Source of the DNA: JAVMKJ01 sp031732875
GTDB lineage: Bacteria > Pseudomonadota > Gammaproteobacteria > Competibacterales > Competibacteraceae
Length of the DNA stretch: 7,483 nucleotides
Assembly (NCBI GenBank): GCA_031732875.1
Contig: JAVMKL010000047.1
Span: 1-7,483 of the forward strand
Reading direction: 5' to 3'
Shown here: piece after piece, positions 1 to 6,271 of the stretch
How the letters are laid out: the number at the start of each line of letters is the position of its first letter
How positions within the stretch are numbered: position 1 is the first letter of the stretch
The notes under the pieces: generated by a model
Databases searched by the model: none
Seen by the model: the letters and a program-made list of their open reading frames with translations, nothing else
Told to the model about the DNA's origin: nothing
Program-made: the position numbers and the translations under genes

Positions 1-25
1 CGCTGAGGCGCGAAATCGAGGACTC

Positions 26-1804
26 TTGGAAACAAGTCTTTCCCGCTACTGGCACACGCTGCGTCACCTGCGGCCCGCGCAACTCCACGGCCGGCTGTGG
101 TTTCGCCTCCACCGGCCCCGGCCCGACTCGCGCCCCGCACCGCCGCCACGTCCGGTCGCCGGTCCCTGGATCGAGCCGCCGGCCGGCGAGCCGCACCTGC
201 TCGGTCCCGCCACCTTCCGCTTCCTCAACCAGACTCGCACCCTCGCTGGCGCCGCCGACTGGAACCAGTCGGACTGGGACAAGCTCTGGCTTTACAACCT
301 GCATTACTTCGACGATCTCAACGCCGGGGGCGCGGAAGCGCGCGCCACCTGGCACCACGCCCTGATCGCCCGCTGGATCGCCGAGAATCCACCCGGTTGC
401 GGCAACGGCTGGGAGCCGTATCCGACCTCGCTGCGCATCGTCAACTGGATCCAGTGGGCGCGGGCCGGGCACGGGTTGCAACCGGACTGGATCCACAGCC
501 TCGCCGTGCAGGTCCGCTACCTCGCCAGGCGATTGGAACATCACCTGCTCGGCAACCATCTGTTCGCCAATGCCAAGGCCCTGGTGTATGCCGGCTGGTA
601 TTTCGCCGGTCCCGAAGCCGAGCGCTGGCTGAATACGGGCATGCGCCTGCTGCGTCGGGAGTTGCCGGAACAGATTCTCTCCGACGGCGGCCATTTCGAA
701 CGCAGCCCCCTGTATCACGCCATCATCCTCAAGGATGTGCTGGATTTGGTGAATCTGGCGGCGAGCATCGGCCTCTCTTCTCCCTCACTCCTTGCGGGAG
801 GGAAGGGGCGGGAGGGTGAGGGGAACGCCGACTGGCGCGCCATCGCCCTCCGGATGCTGGACTGGCTGGCGGCGATGACCCATCCCGACGGCGAGATCGC
901 CTTTTTCAACGACGCCGCCCTTGGCATTGCCCCGACCCTGGCGGAACTGGCGGACTACGCCCGGCGGCTGGGCATTCCCTCATCCGCCGCCCCGGCACTC
1001 TCGCGCGGCCCTCGCTCCGCTCTCCCTCGAGGGGAAAGGGGAGTACAAACGTCCTCGCGCCCGAGGCTGGATGTTCCGCGCCTCACGCCCCTCCCCGACA
1101 GCGGTTACCTGCGGCTGGAAGCCGGGCCCGCCACGCTGATCGTCGATGCCGGCCCGATCGGCCCCGACTACCTGCCTGGCCATGCCCACGCCGACACCCT
1201 CAGCTTCGAACTCTCCCTGTTCGGCCGGCGAGTATTCGTCAACTCCGGCACCTCCTGTTACGGCACCAGTCCCGAACGCCAGCGCCAGCGGAGCACAGCG
1301 GCGCACAATACCGTGGCGATCGACGGGCGGGACTCCTCCGAAGTCTGGGGCGGCTTCCGGGTTGCGCGCCGCGCCCGGCCGCTGGGCTTGCGCTGGGGGG
1401 AAGATGCGACCGGCCTCTGGGTCGAATGCGGTCACGACGGCTACCGGCGCTTGCCGGGGCGGATCGTCCATTGGCGTCGCTGGACGCTCGGCCCGACCGG
1501 CCTGCGGATCGAGGATCGGCTGGATGGTTGCTATCGGGACGCCTGGGCCCGCCTGCACCTGCATCCGGCGATCCGCGTTGGCCTGGACGGCGCGGGGGAA
1601 GGCTGGCTGAAACTGCCCGACGACCGGCGCCTGCCCTGGACCGTCGGCGGCGGCAGCGCCCGGCTGGTTCCCACGACCTGGCACCCCCGCTTCGGCGTCA
1701 GCGAATCCAGTCAGTGCCTGGAAATCCGCATCCTCGACCGGCGTCTTGTTTTTTCCCTCGGCGCCCCGTGGCCCGACCAGAAATCATGCGCATTCTTTTT
1801 CTGA
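26..1804 (+). CDS. Heparinase II/III-family polysaccharide lyase-like protein
   Basis: This is a 592-residue protein of the heparinase II/III (alginate-lyase-like) superfamily. Members cleave uronic-acid-containing polysaccharides by beta-elimination and are often encoded in exopolysaccharide clusters. The N-terminal part (about 80-320) is the helical toroid, with GNHLFANAKALVYAG at 176-190 and GGHFERSPLYH at 221-231 (E225, Y230 and H231 are candidate active-site residues). The C-terminal beta-sheet domain carries GHAHADTLSFEL at 385-396 and AHNTVAIDG at 426-434. No clear signal peptide is visible. The start chosen is TTG at 26, because the protein opens with the family-like SRYWHTLRHLRP; GAGGA at 18-22 is a rather close ribosome site. 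The frame is open to the window edge, so an earlier start cannot be excluded. Two low-complexity segments (about 250-268 and 321-350) look like inserted repeats. The 3' end overlaps the glycosyltransferase gene. The family is clear; the exact substrate is unknown. Confidence 0.88.
   Translation: METSLSRYWHTLRHLRPAQLHGRLWFRLHRPRPDSRPAPPPRPVAGPWIEPPAGEPHLLGPATFRFLNQTRTLAGAADWNQSDWDKLWLYNLHYFDDLNAGGAEARATWHHALIARWIAENPPGCGNGWEPYPTSLRIVNWIQWARAGHGLQPDWIHSLAVQVRYLARRLEHHLLGNHLFANAKALVYAGWYFAGPEAERWLNTGMRLLRRELPEQILSDGGHFERSPLYHAIILKDVLDLVNLAASIGLSSPSLLAGGKGREGEGNADWRAIALRMLDWLAAMTHPDGEIAFFNDAALGIAPTLAELADYARRLGIPSSAAPALSRGPRSALPRGERGVQTSSRPRLDVPRLTPLPDSGYLRLEAGPATLIVDAGPIGPDYLPGHAHADTLSFELSLFGRRVFVNSGTSCYGTSPERQRQRSTAAHNTVAIDGRDSSEVWGGFRVARRARPLGLRWGEDATGLWVECGHDGYRRLPGRIVHWRRWTLGPTGLRIEDRLDGCYRDAWARLHLHPAIRVGLDGAGEGWLKLPDDRRLPWTVGGGSARLVPTTWHPRFGVSESSQCLEIRILDRRLVFSLGAPWPDQKSCAFFF
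771..826. repeat. GC-rich palindromic repeat inside the heparinase-family gene (copy 1)
   Basis: The arms CCCTCAC (782-788) and GTGAGGG (816-822) are perfect inverted repeats. They enclose a smaller CTCC (788-791) and GGAG (797-800) hairpin with loop TTGCGG-type sequence. Read on the minus strand the segment gives CCCTCACCCTCCCGCCCC followed by CCCTCCCGCAAGGAG, the style of small dispersed repeat usually seen between genes. Here it is translated in frame as a Ser/Gly/Arg-rich stretch (residues about 250-267) between two helices of the toroid domain. That it is an insertion is inferred from composition and from the related copies at about 1005 and 3902; boundaries are approximate. Confidence 0.6.
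1005..1068. repeat. GC-rich palindromic repeat inside the heparinase-family gene (copy 2, opposite orientation)
   Basis: The core CTCCCTCGAGGGGAA (1022-1036), with CTCCC (1022-1026) able to pair with GGGAG (1039-1043), resembles the minus-strand core of copy 1 and of the intergenic copy at 3902. A further small hairpin, CCTCG (1053-1057) with CGAGG (1062-1066), follows. The segment is translated as residues about 327-348, rich in Arg, Pro, Ser and Gly, lying in the linker between the helical domain and the beta-sheet domain. This position would tolerate extra length. Membership of the same repeat family is judged by eye and the boundaries are approximate. Confidence 0.5.
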
Positions 1805-3012
1805 CCGACAATTTTCCCCCAGAAGTCAACGCCCCCGCCTCGCGCACGTTCGAGCATGCCAGTCGCTGGGTCCGGCAGGGGCACGAGGTCACCGTCGTCA
1901 CCGGCGCGCCCAACTTTCCGCAGGGCCGGGTCTATCCCGGCTACGACAACGCCTGGTATCGGGTGGAAGACATGACGGGCGTGCGGGTGGTGCGGGTCAA
2001 GACCTACATCGCCGCCAACGAAGGTTTCGCCAGGCGCACGCTGGATTACCTGTCGTTCATGGTGACCGGCTTTCTGGCCGGTCTGATCCAGCACCGGCCC
2101 GATGTGATCGTCGGCACCTCGCCGCAGTTCTTCACCAATTGCGCCGCCTGGATGTTGTCGGTATTCCGCCGGCGGCCATTCGTGTTCGAATTGCGCGATC
2201 TCTGGCCCGCCTCCATCATCACGGTTGGTGCCATGAGCCACGGCCTCGCGATCCATGCCCTGGAAAAACTGGAACTGTTTCTCTATCGCCGCGCCGCCGC
2301 CATCGTGCCGGTCACCCACGCGTTCAAGGACGATCTGGTCCGGCGCGGTATCGACCCGGCCAGGATTCACGTCGTCATCAACGGTGTCGATCTGTCCCGC
2401 TATTTCCCCCGACCACGCGATCCGGCCCTGGCCGTCGAGCACGAGTTGAGGGACAAGTTCGTGGTGGGTTACATCGGCACTCACGGCATGGCTCACGCCC
2501 TGCACTGGGTGCTGGAAGCGGCCGAGCGGTTGCGCGACCGTCCCGACATCGTTTTTCTGTTCGTCGGCGATGGTGCCAAGCGCCAGGCGCTAGTGGAACA
2601 GGCCGGGCGGAAACAACTGTCCAACGTGCGCCTGCTACCCATTCAACCCAAGGAACGGATGCCGGCAATTTGGAGCCAGTGCGATCTGGCGCTGATCCCG
2701 CTCAAGAACGATCCGGTGTTCGCCACCGTGATCCCTTCCAAACTGTTCGAGGCGATGGGCATGGGTTTGCCGGTACTGATGGCGCTGCCGGAGGGCGAGG
2801 CTACCGGCATCGTCCGCCAAACGGGCGCCGGCGTGGTCGTGCCGCCCGAAGATCCCGCTGCCCTGGCCGAAATCGTCGTCGCGCTGATCGCCGATCCCGA
2901 GCGGATGCGGCAACTGCGTGCCGCCGCCCTCGCCGCGGTCCCTGGCTTCAGCCGCGACCGTCAGGCCAGACGGATGCTGGATCTTCTTGAAACCATCGCT
3001 CGCGAGGGGTGA
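1786..3012 (+). CDS. Glycosyltransferase family 4, WbuB-like
   Basis: This 408-residue retaining GT-B glycosyltransferase resembles WbuB-type GT4 enzymes, which transfer a sugar (in known cases N-acetyl-fucosamine or a related amino sugar) from a nucleotide donor to a growing O-antigen or exopolysaccharide unit at the cytoplasmic face of the membrane. The N-terminal acceptor domain opens with MRILFLTDNFPPE (PPE at 11-13) and contains TSPQFF at 111-116 and ELRDLWP at 135-141. The donor domain contains NGVD at 199-202, GYIGTHGMAH at 228-237 and the PSKLFEAMGMGLPV segment at 317-330, with E322 as the likely donor-contacting acid of the EX7E region. The length is usual for the family. The ATG at 1786 starts at the canonical N-terminus and lies inside the preceding gene, with 19 nt of overlap and no strong ribosome site, so translational coupling is likely. 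A start further upstream would add only out-of-frame heparinase sequence. Donor and acceptor sugars cannot be read from the sequence. Confidence 0.93.
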   Translation: MRILFLTDNFPPEVNAPASRTFEHASRWVRQGHEVTVVTGAPNFPQGRVYPGYDNAWYRVEDMTGVRVVRVKTYIAANEGFARRTLDYLSFMVTGFLAGLIQHRPDVIVGTSPQFFTNCAAWMLSVFRRRPFVFELRDLWPASIITVGAMSHGLAIHALEKLELFLYRRAAAIVPVTHAFKDDLVRRGIDPARIHVVINGVDLSRYFPRPRDPALAVEHELRDKFVVGYIGTHGMAHALHWVLEAAERLRDRPDIVFLFVGDGAKRQALVEQAGRKQLSNVRLLPIQPKERMPAIWSQCDLALIPLKNDPVFATVIPSKLFEAMGMGLPVLMALPEGEATGIVRQTGAGVVVPPEDPAALAEIVVALIADPERMRQLRAAALAAVPGFSRDRQARRMLDLLETIAREG

Positions 3013-3019
3013 AGCGGAG

Positions 3020-3043
3020 AAGCTGGCGGGACACCGGCTTTTT
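3020..3043 (+). terminator. Possible intrinsic terminator after the glycosyltransferase gene
   Basis: AAGCTGG (3020-3026) pairs with CCGGCTT (3034-3040), seven pairs with one G-U, across a 7-nt loop, and T residues run to 3043. It begins 8 nt after the stop codon. The T-run is short, so termination may be partial. Confidence 0.45.
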
Positions 3044-3076
3044 CTGGCGAGCAGTCGCTCGGGGATGTAAATCGCG

Positions 3077-3853
3077 ATGAGCCTTTATCTGTCCAAGATC
3101 CTGTCGCTTTTCGTTTATCCAGTCGGGCTGACCCTGTTGCTGGCCCTGCTCGCCGGGGTGTGCTGGTTGCTCCGCTGGCGCCGGCTGGCCGGTTTTGGCA
3201 TCGTGCTGGCGATCGCGGTACTGTGGGTTGCCGCGACCCCGGCCGTTGGCACCTTCCTGTACGGGCGGATCGAACATCGGTATCCTCCCGTGGCGGTTGC
3301 CGACGCCCCGGTTGCCGACGCCGTCATCGTGCTCGGCGGGGTGGTGGCCCAGCCCGTCCCGCCGCGAGTGACGTCCGACCTGAGCGACGCCGTCGACCGG
3401 GTGGTGCACGCGGCCCGGTTGTACCGGGCCGGCAAGGCTCCGCGCGTCGTGGTCGCGGCCGGCAACCTGCCTTGGGAACCGGACGTCCGGCCCGAGGCCG
3501 AGCTGATCGCCGAATTGCTGGTCGAGTGGGGCGTGCCGCGCGATGCCATCCTGCTCGATACCGCCAGCCGCAACACCGCCGAGAACGCCGCCAACACCCG
3601 GGCGCTGATGGCGCAACATGGCTTGCGCACCGGGCTGCTGGTGACTTCCGCCGGCCACATGCCGCGGGCGCTGGCGCTGTTTCGGGCCGCCGGGGTGGTC
3701 GCGATCCCGTGTTCCACCGACCTGCGGGTGGTCGACGGCCGGCCGGGCACCGTGTTCGACTGGTTGCCCGACGTTCGCGCGCTGGATCTGACCACCCTTG
3801 CGGTGAAGGAATGGCTGGGGTTGTGGGTAAGCGCTTGGATGGCGAAAGGCTGA
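3077..3853 (+). CDS. DUF218/ElyC (YdcF/SanA)-family envelope protein
   Basis: This 258-residue inner-membrane protein has the architecture of ElyC: two N-terminal transmembrane helices (about 12-33 and 38-59) followed by a DUF218 domain (about 80-235), probably on the periplasmic side. Conserved DUF218 segments are visible: DAVIVLGG at 81-88, SRNTAENA at 164-171 and TSAGHMPRA at 190-198. In E. coli, ElyC and SanA affect envelope integrity, and ElyC has been linked to peptidoglycan and lipid-carrier homeostasis; the biochemical activity of the family is not settled. A place between two polysaccharide genes fits a role at the undecaprenyl-phosphate or cell-wall interface, but this is inference. 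GGGGA at 3061-3065 sits 11 nt before the ATG, a weak and distant ribosome site. The gene is separated from its neighbours by 64 nt upstream and 130 nt downstream, so it may have its own expression. The family is firm, the role uncertain. Confidence 0.88.
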   Translation: MSLYLSKILSLFVYPVGLTLLLALLAGVCWLLRWRRLAGFGIVLAIAVLWVAATPAVGTFLYGRIEHRYPPVAVADAPVADAVIVLGGVVAQPVPPRVTSDLSDAVDRVVHAARLYRAGKAPRVVVAAGNLPWEPDVRPEAELIAELLVEWGVPRDAILLDTASRNTAENAANTRALMAQHGLRTGLLVTSAGHMPRALALFRAAGVVAIPCSTDLRVVDGRPGTVFDWLPDVRALDLTTLAVKEWLGLWVSAWMAKG

Positions 3854-3901
3854 GGGCGCCCGGTGTCACAGGACTTGCCAACCATCGGAAGCCGTACGAG
3901 G

Positions 3902-3949
3902 ACGCCCTTCTTCCTCAAGGGGAGAGGAGTGGGGGGAGAGGGCGTTTTT
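3902..3949 (+). repeat. Palindromic repeat, possibly acting as terminator, between the elyC-like gene and fcl
   Basis: ACGCCCT (3902-3908) and AGGGCGT (3939-3945) form a perfect 7-bp stem around a purine-rich loop of 30 nt, and five T residues (3945-3949) follow. The minus strand reads CCCTCTCCCCCCACTCC and then CTCCCCTTGAGGAAG, related to the two copies inside the heparinase-family gene. As RNA from the plus strand it could terminate elyC-like transcripts, though the large loop makes this weaker than a canonical terminator. The rest of the 3854-3983 gap shows only the fcl ribosome site; no convincing promoter boxes were found. Confidence 0.55.
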
Positions 3950-3970
3950 CAGGCACTTCGCTCGACAGAG

Positions 3971-3975
3971 AAGGA
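3971..3975 (+). promoter_or_regulatory. Ribosome binding site deciding the GTG start of fcl
   Basis: AAGGA lies 8 nt before the GTG at 3984. It supports GTG as the start rather than a later in-frame ATG, and the Rossmann motif begins only ten residues in, so a later start would destroy the fold. Confidence 0.75.
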
Positions 3976-3983
3976 ATCGAACC

Positions 3984-4925
3984 GTGAACCTTGACGATCG
4001 TGTTTACGTCGCCGGCCACCGTGGGTTGGCCGGCTCCGCCATCCTGCGCCGGCTGCAAAAGGCCGGCTATTCCCGGCTCATCACCCGCGACCACGCCGAG
4101 CTGGATCTCCGCGACCAGGCCGCGGTCGAGCGTTTCTTCGCTCGCGAGCGCCCCGAGTATGTGTTTCTGGCGGCGGCCCGGGTCGGCGGCATCCATGCCA
4201 ACGACGCCTATCCCGCCGACTTCATTCGCGACAACCTGCTGATTCAGACCCACGTCATCGATGCTGCCCGGCGCCACCGGGTCCGAAAACTGCTGTTCCT
4301 CGGCTCCTCCTGCATCTACCCCAAGCTGGCCCCGCAGCCCATTTCCGAGGATAGTCTGTTGACCGGACCGCTGGAGCCGACCAACGAGTGGTATGCCGTC
4401 GCCAAGATCGCCGGCATCAAGACCTGCCAGGCCTATCGCCGCCAATACGGCTTCAACGCCATCAGCCTGATGCCCACCAACCTGTACGGACCGGGCGACA
4501 ACTTCCATCTGGAGAACGCCCACGTTCTGCCGGCGCTGATTCGCAGGTTTCACGAGGCGAAAGCGAGCGGCGCGAACGCGGTCGTGCTGTGGGGCACCGG
4601 CACCCCCCGGCGGGAATTCCTGCACGTCGACGATCTGGCCGACGCCGCCCTGTTCCTGATGCTGAGCTACGACGACCCGGATATCGTCAACGTCGGGGTG
4701 GGGGAGGACGTCACCATTCGCGAGTTGGCCGAAATCGTCCGCGCCGTGGTCGGCTTCGAGGGCGACATCGTTCTCGATCCGGCCAAACCCGACGGCACCC
4801 CCCGCAAACTGCTCGACGTGTCGAAGATCCAGGCCCTGGGCTGGCAGGCCCGCATCCCCCTGCGCGACGGCGTCGCCCGGACCTACCGCTGGTTCCTGGA
4901 ACATCAGGATACCCTGCGCCTGTGA
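3984..4925 (+). CDS. fcl: GDP-L-fucose synthase
   Basis: This 313-residue short-chain dehydrogenase/reductase is GDP-L-fucose synthase (Fcl/WcaG), which epimerises GDP-4-keto-6-deoxy-D-mannose at C3 and C5 and reduces it with NADPH to GDP-L-fucose in the cytoplasm. The glycine-rich cofactor motif GHRGLAG is at 11-17. Catalytic residues match the E. coli enzyme offset by one: S108 and C110 in GSSCIYP, Y137 and K141 in EWYAVAKIAG, and H180 in ENAHVLP. The PTNLYGPGDNFH segment (164-175) and RREFLHVDDLA (209-219) are typical of the family. The length is normal and no key residue is missing. The start is GTG with a good ribosome site. The substrate is made by Gmd, whose gene is not in the window. 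Product GDP-fucose would feed the adjacent glycosyltransferase locus. The gene runs towards cobM on the other strand, leaving 43 nt between the stops. Confidence 0.96.
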   Translation: MNLDDRVYVAGHRGLAGSAILRRLQKAGYSRLITRDHAELDLRDQAAVERFFARERPEYVFLAAARVGGIHANDAYPADFIRDNLLIQTHVIDAARRHRVRKLLFLGSSCIYPKLAPQPISEDSLLTGPLEPTNEWYAVAKIAGIKTCQAYRRQYGFNAISLMPTNLYGPGDNFHLENAHVLPALIRRFHEAKASGANAVVLWGTGTPRREFLHVDDLADAALFLMLSYDDPDIVNVGVGEDVTIRELAEIVRAVVGFEGDIVLDPAKPDGTPRKLLDVSKIQALGWQARIPLRDGVARTYRWFLEHQDTLRL

Positions 4926-4940
4926 CCGTCCCGCCGTTGC

Positions 4941-4965
4941 CCGACCCCCGATCTCCGACCCCCGA
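4941..4965. repeat. Short direct repeat in the convergent gap
   Basis: CCGACCCCCGA occurs at 4941-4951 and again at 4955-4965, separated by TCT, a 14-nt period. It fills most of the 43-nt gap between the convergent fcl and cobM stops. It has little dyad symmetry and no T-run, so it does not look like a terminator; it resembles the low-complexity C/G-rich spacer repeats found in some GC-rich proteobacteria. Confidence 0.55.
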
Positions 4966-4968
4966 CCG

Positions 4969-5724
4969 CTAATCCTCCCCCCGATACGCCGCGGCGTGCT
5001 CGGGACTGTACAGGTAGGAGGCCGGGAATCCCTCCGGCTGGATCACCCGCCCGACCAGGATCAGGGCGGTGCGGGTGAAGCCCTTGGCCTCGACCTTTGC
5101 GGCGATGTCGGCCAGCGTGCCGACCACCCCGTCCTGTTCCGGCCACGATACCCGGTGCAACACCGCTGCCGGACAGTCCGCGCCGTAGTGCGGAATCAGT
5201 TCGGCCACGATCTCCCGCAGCTTGTCCACGCTGAGATAGATCGCCATGGTGGCCCGATGCCGGGCCAGCTCCGGCAGGCTTTCGCCCTCGGGCATCGGAG
5301 TCCTGCCGGCGTGGCGGGTGAGGATGATCGTCTGGCTGATGCCCGGCAGGGTCAGTTCCCGGCGCAGCATCGCGGCCCCGGCGAAGGCGGCGGTCACGCC
5401 CGGCACGACCTGATAGGGAATCCCCAGTTTCTCCAGTTCGCGGATCTGCTCGCCGATGGCCCCATACAGCGAGGGGTCTCCGGTATGCACCCGCGCCACG
5501 TCCAGCCCGCGTTCGTGCGCGGCGCGGATGCGGGAGATGATCTGGTCCAGGCTGAGATCGGCGGTGTTGACGATCTCCGCCGCCGGATTGGCCGTCAGGA
5601 TCACCTCCCTCGGCACCAGCGAGCCGGCGTACAGCACCAGGGGGCATTCGCGGATCAGCCGCTGGCCCTTGACGGTGATCAGTTCGGGATCGCCGGGACC
5701 GGCGCCGATGAAGTGGACGGTCAT
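4969..5724 (-). CDS. cobM: Precorrin-4 C11-methyltransferase (CobM/CbiF)
   Basis: This 251-residue SAM-dependent tetrapyrrole methylase adds the C11 methyl group in corrin-ring synthesis (precorrin-4 in the oxygen-dependent route, cobalt-precorrin-4 in the anaerobic route). The N-terminal GAGPGDPEL at 7-15 is the family glycine loop. LYAGSLVP (31-38), VHTGDPSLYGA (79-89), VVPGVTAAFAGAA (106-118) and LTLPGISQTIILTRHAGRTP (124-143) are characteristic of the CobM/CbiF branch rather than of CobA, CobI or CobJ. The sequence alone does not tell the aerobic from the anaerobic enzyme. The ATG overlaps the stop of the preceding nosL-like gene as ATGA, and GGAA lies just upstream, so the two are very likely translated from one mRNA. 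No other corrin gene is in the window, so cobM is detached from at least its immediate pathway partners. The protein is complete, of usual length. Confidence 0.94.
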   Translation of the reverse strand: MTVHFIGAGPGDPELITVKGQRLIRECPLVLYAGSLVPREVILTANPAAEIVNTADLSLDQIISRIRAAHERGLDVARVHTGDPSLYGAIGEQIRELEKLGIPYQVVPGVTAAFAGAAMLRRELTLPGISQTIILTRHAGRTPMPEGESLPELARHRATMAIYLSVDKLREIVAELIPHYGADCPAAVLHRVSWPEQDGVVGTLADIAAKVEAKGFTRTALILVGRVIQPEGFPASYLYSPEHAAAYRGED

Positions 5725-6209
5725 TCGAATTTTCCGCGGTCGAGTTGTTCGAGCAGGGCTGGATTCACCTCGTCGAAGCGGACGATCCGCCGGCCCTGAT
5801 GGTCGCGCAGGAAGTCTCCAGCCTCGGCCTGGGTCGCCAGCGGCACCAGTTCGTGGCCCATCGGCCCCAGCACGTCGGAACCGATGACGTACCAGGCGGC
5901 GCGGGCGTCGATCCGGGTGACGCCGTAGTACTCGGTCACGCCGATGGCGGCGACGTCGTCCCGTGCGTGGCCGGGGGCGAATTTCGGCAAATTCGCCAGG
6001 TACTTGAACAGGTCCTTGGCGCCGTCGAAGTGGTGGGCGTGACCGTCTCTATATAGCACTGTCGCCGTCCAGTCGGGATGGAGGGCGACGAACATGCCGC
6101 ATACCGGGCAGGTGTCCCTGGGACCGGGAGCGGGCAGTCGCAAACCCTCACCCCAGGCCAGCGACAGGCCGAACAGCAATAGACATGCCGTCAGCCGGAG
6201 GTGGGGCAT
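5721..6209 (-). CDS. Small exported NosL-family protein
   Basis: This 162-residue protein has a Sec-type signal peptide (hydrophobic 5-18, likely cleavage near AWG-EG at 18-22) and a NosL domain opening with the metal-binding motif CPVCGMF (C34, C37, M39). It continues with HHFDGAKDLFKYL at 59-71 and AWYVIGSDVLGPMGHELVP at 105-123, as in NosL. The characterised NosL of denitrifiers binds Cu(I) and helps deliver it to nitrous oxide reductase NosZ in the periplasm. No nosZ or other nos gene is in the window, so the client is unknown; copper chaperoning is inferred from the family. ATG at 6209 is chosen because it opens the signal peptide and follows a G-rich ribosome site (AAGGGGGG, which also forms one arm of a hairpin). 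Continuing the frame upstream would translate the hairpin. It overlaps cobM by 4 nt and lies 62 nt after the first nosL-like gene. Confidence 0.85.
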   Translation of the reverse strand: MPHLRLTACLLLFGLSLAWGEGLRLPAPGPRDTCPVCGMFVALHPDWTATVLYRDGHAHHFDGAKDLFKYLANLPKFAPGHARDDVAAIGVTEYYGVTRIDARAAWYVIGSDVLGPMGHELVPLATQAEAGDFLRDHQGRRIVRFDEVNPALLEQLDRGKFE

Positions 6210-6210
6210 T

Positions 6211-6235
6211 GACCCCCCTTTGAAAAAGGGGGGTC
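6211..6235 (-). repeat. Perfect 11-bp hairpin covering the ribosome site of the small nosL-like gene
   Basis: GACCCCCCTTT (6211-6221) and AAAGGGGGGTC (6225-6235) are perfect inverted repeats with a 3-nt loop. On the minus strand the arm AAAGGGGGGTC ends 1 nt before the ATG at 6209, so its G-run is the only visible ribosome site. The form (C-run, T, A, G-run) is that of a widely dispersed small repeat of bacterial intergenic regions. Folding in mRNA could lower initiation of the downstream gene; without U-run after it, it is a poor intrinsic terminator. Confidence 0.75.
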
Positions 6236-6271
6236 GGGGAAAATTGCGAAAAGTGGAGGAACCGCCGCGCG

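Noticed and set aside
1..6. A TGA at 4-6 could be the stop of an upstream gene.
   Set aside because: Only one codon precedes it in the window, so no protein can be judged.
771..1068. Possible compensating frameshifts or assembly errors in the heparinase-family gene.
   Set aside because: Recognisable family sequence resumes in the same frame after each low-complexity segment, so in-frame insertion is the simpler reading.
1426..1785. Open frame extending the glycosyltransferase by 120 residues upstream.
   Set aside because: It is the shifted frame of the heparinase-family gene, with Arg/Pro/Ala-rich composition, and the canonical N-terminus MRILFLTDNFPPE begins at 1786.
3115..3918. Long minus-strand open frame opposite the elyC-like gene.
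   Set aside because: GC-rich antisense shadow; the plus-strand frame has transmembrane helices and DUF218 motifs.
4904..5647. Long minus-strand open frame of about 247 codons.
   Set aside because: Out-of-frame shadow of cobM, rich in Arg, Gly and Pro with no recognisable domain.
6049..6056. TATATA-like sequence that could be a promoter box.
   Set aside because: It lies inside the small nosL-like coding sequence with no matching -35 box at a suitable distance.
6183..6209. Possible lipobox LTAC at residues 6-9 of the small NosL-family protein.
   Set aside because: It fits the consensus but lies before the hydrophobic core, too close to the N-terminus for a lipoprotein signal.
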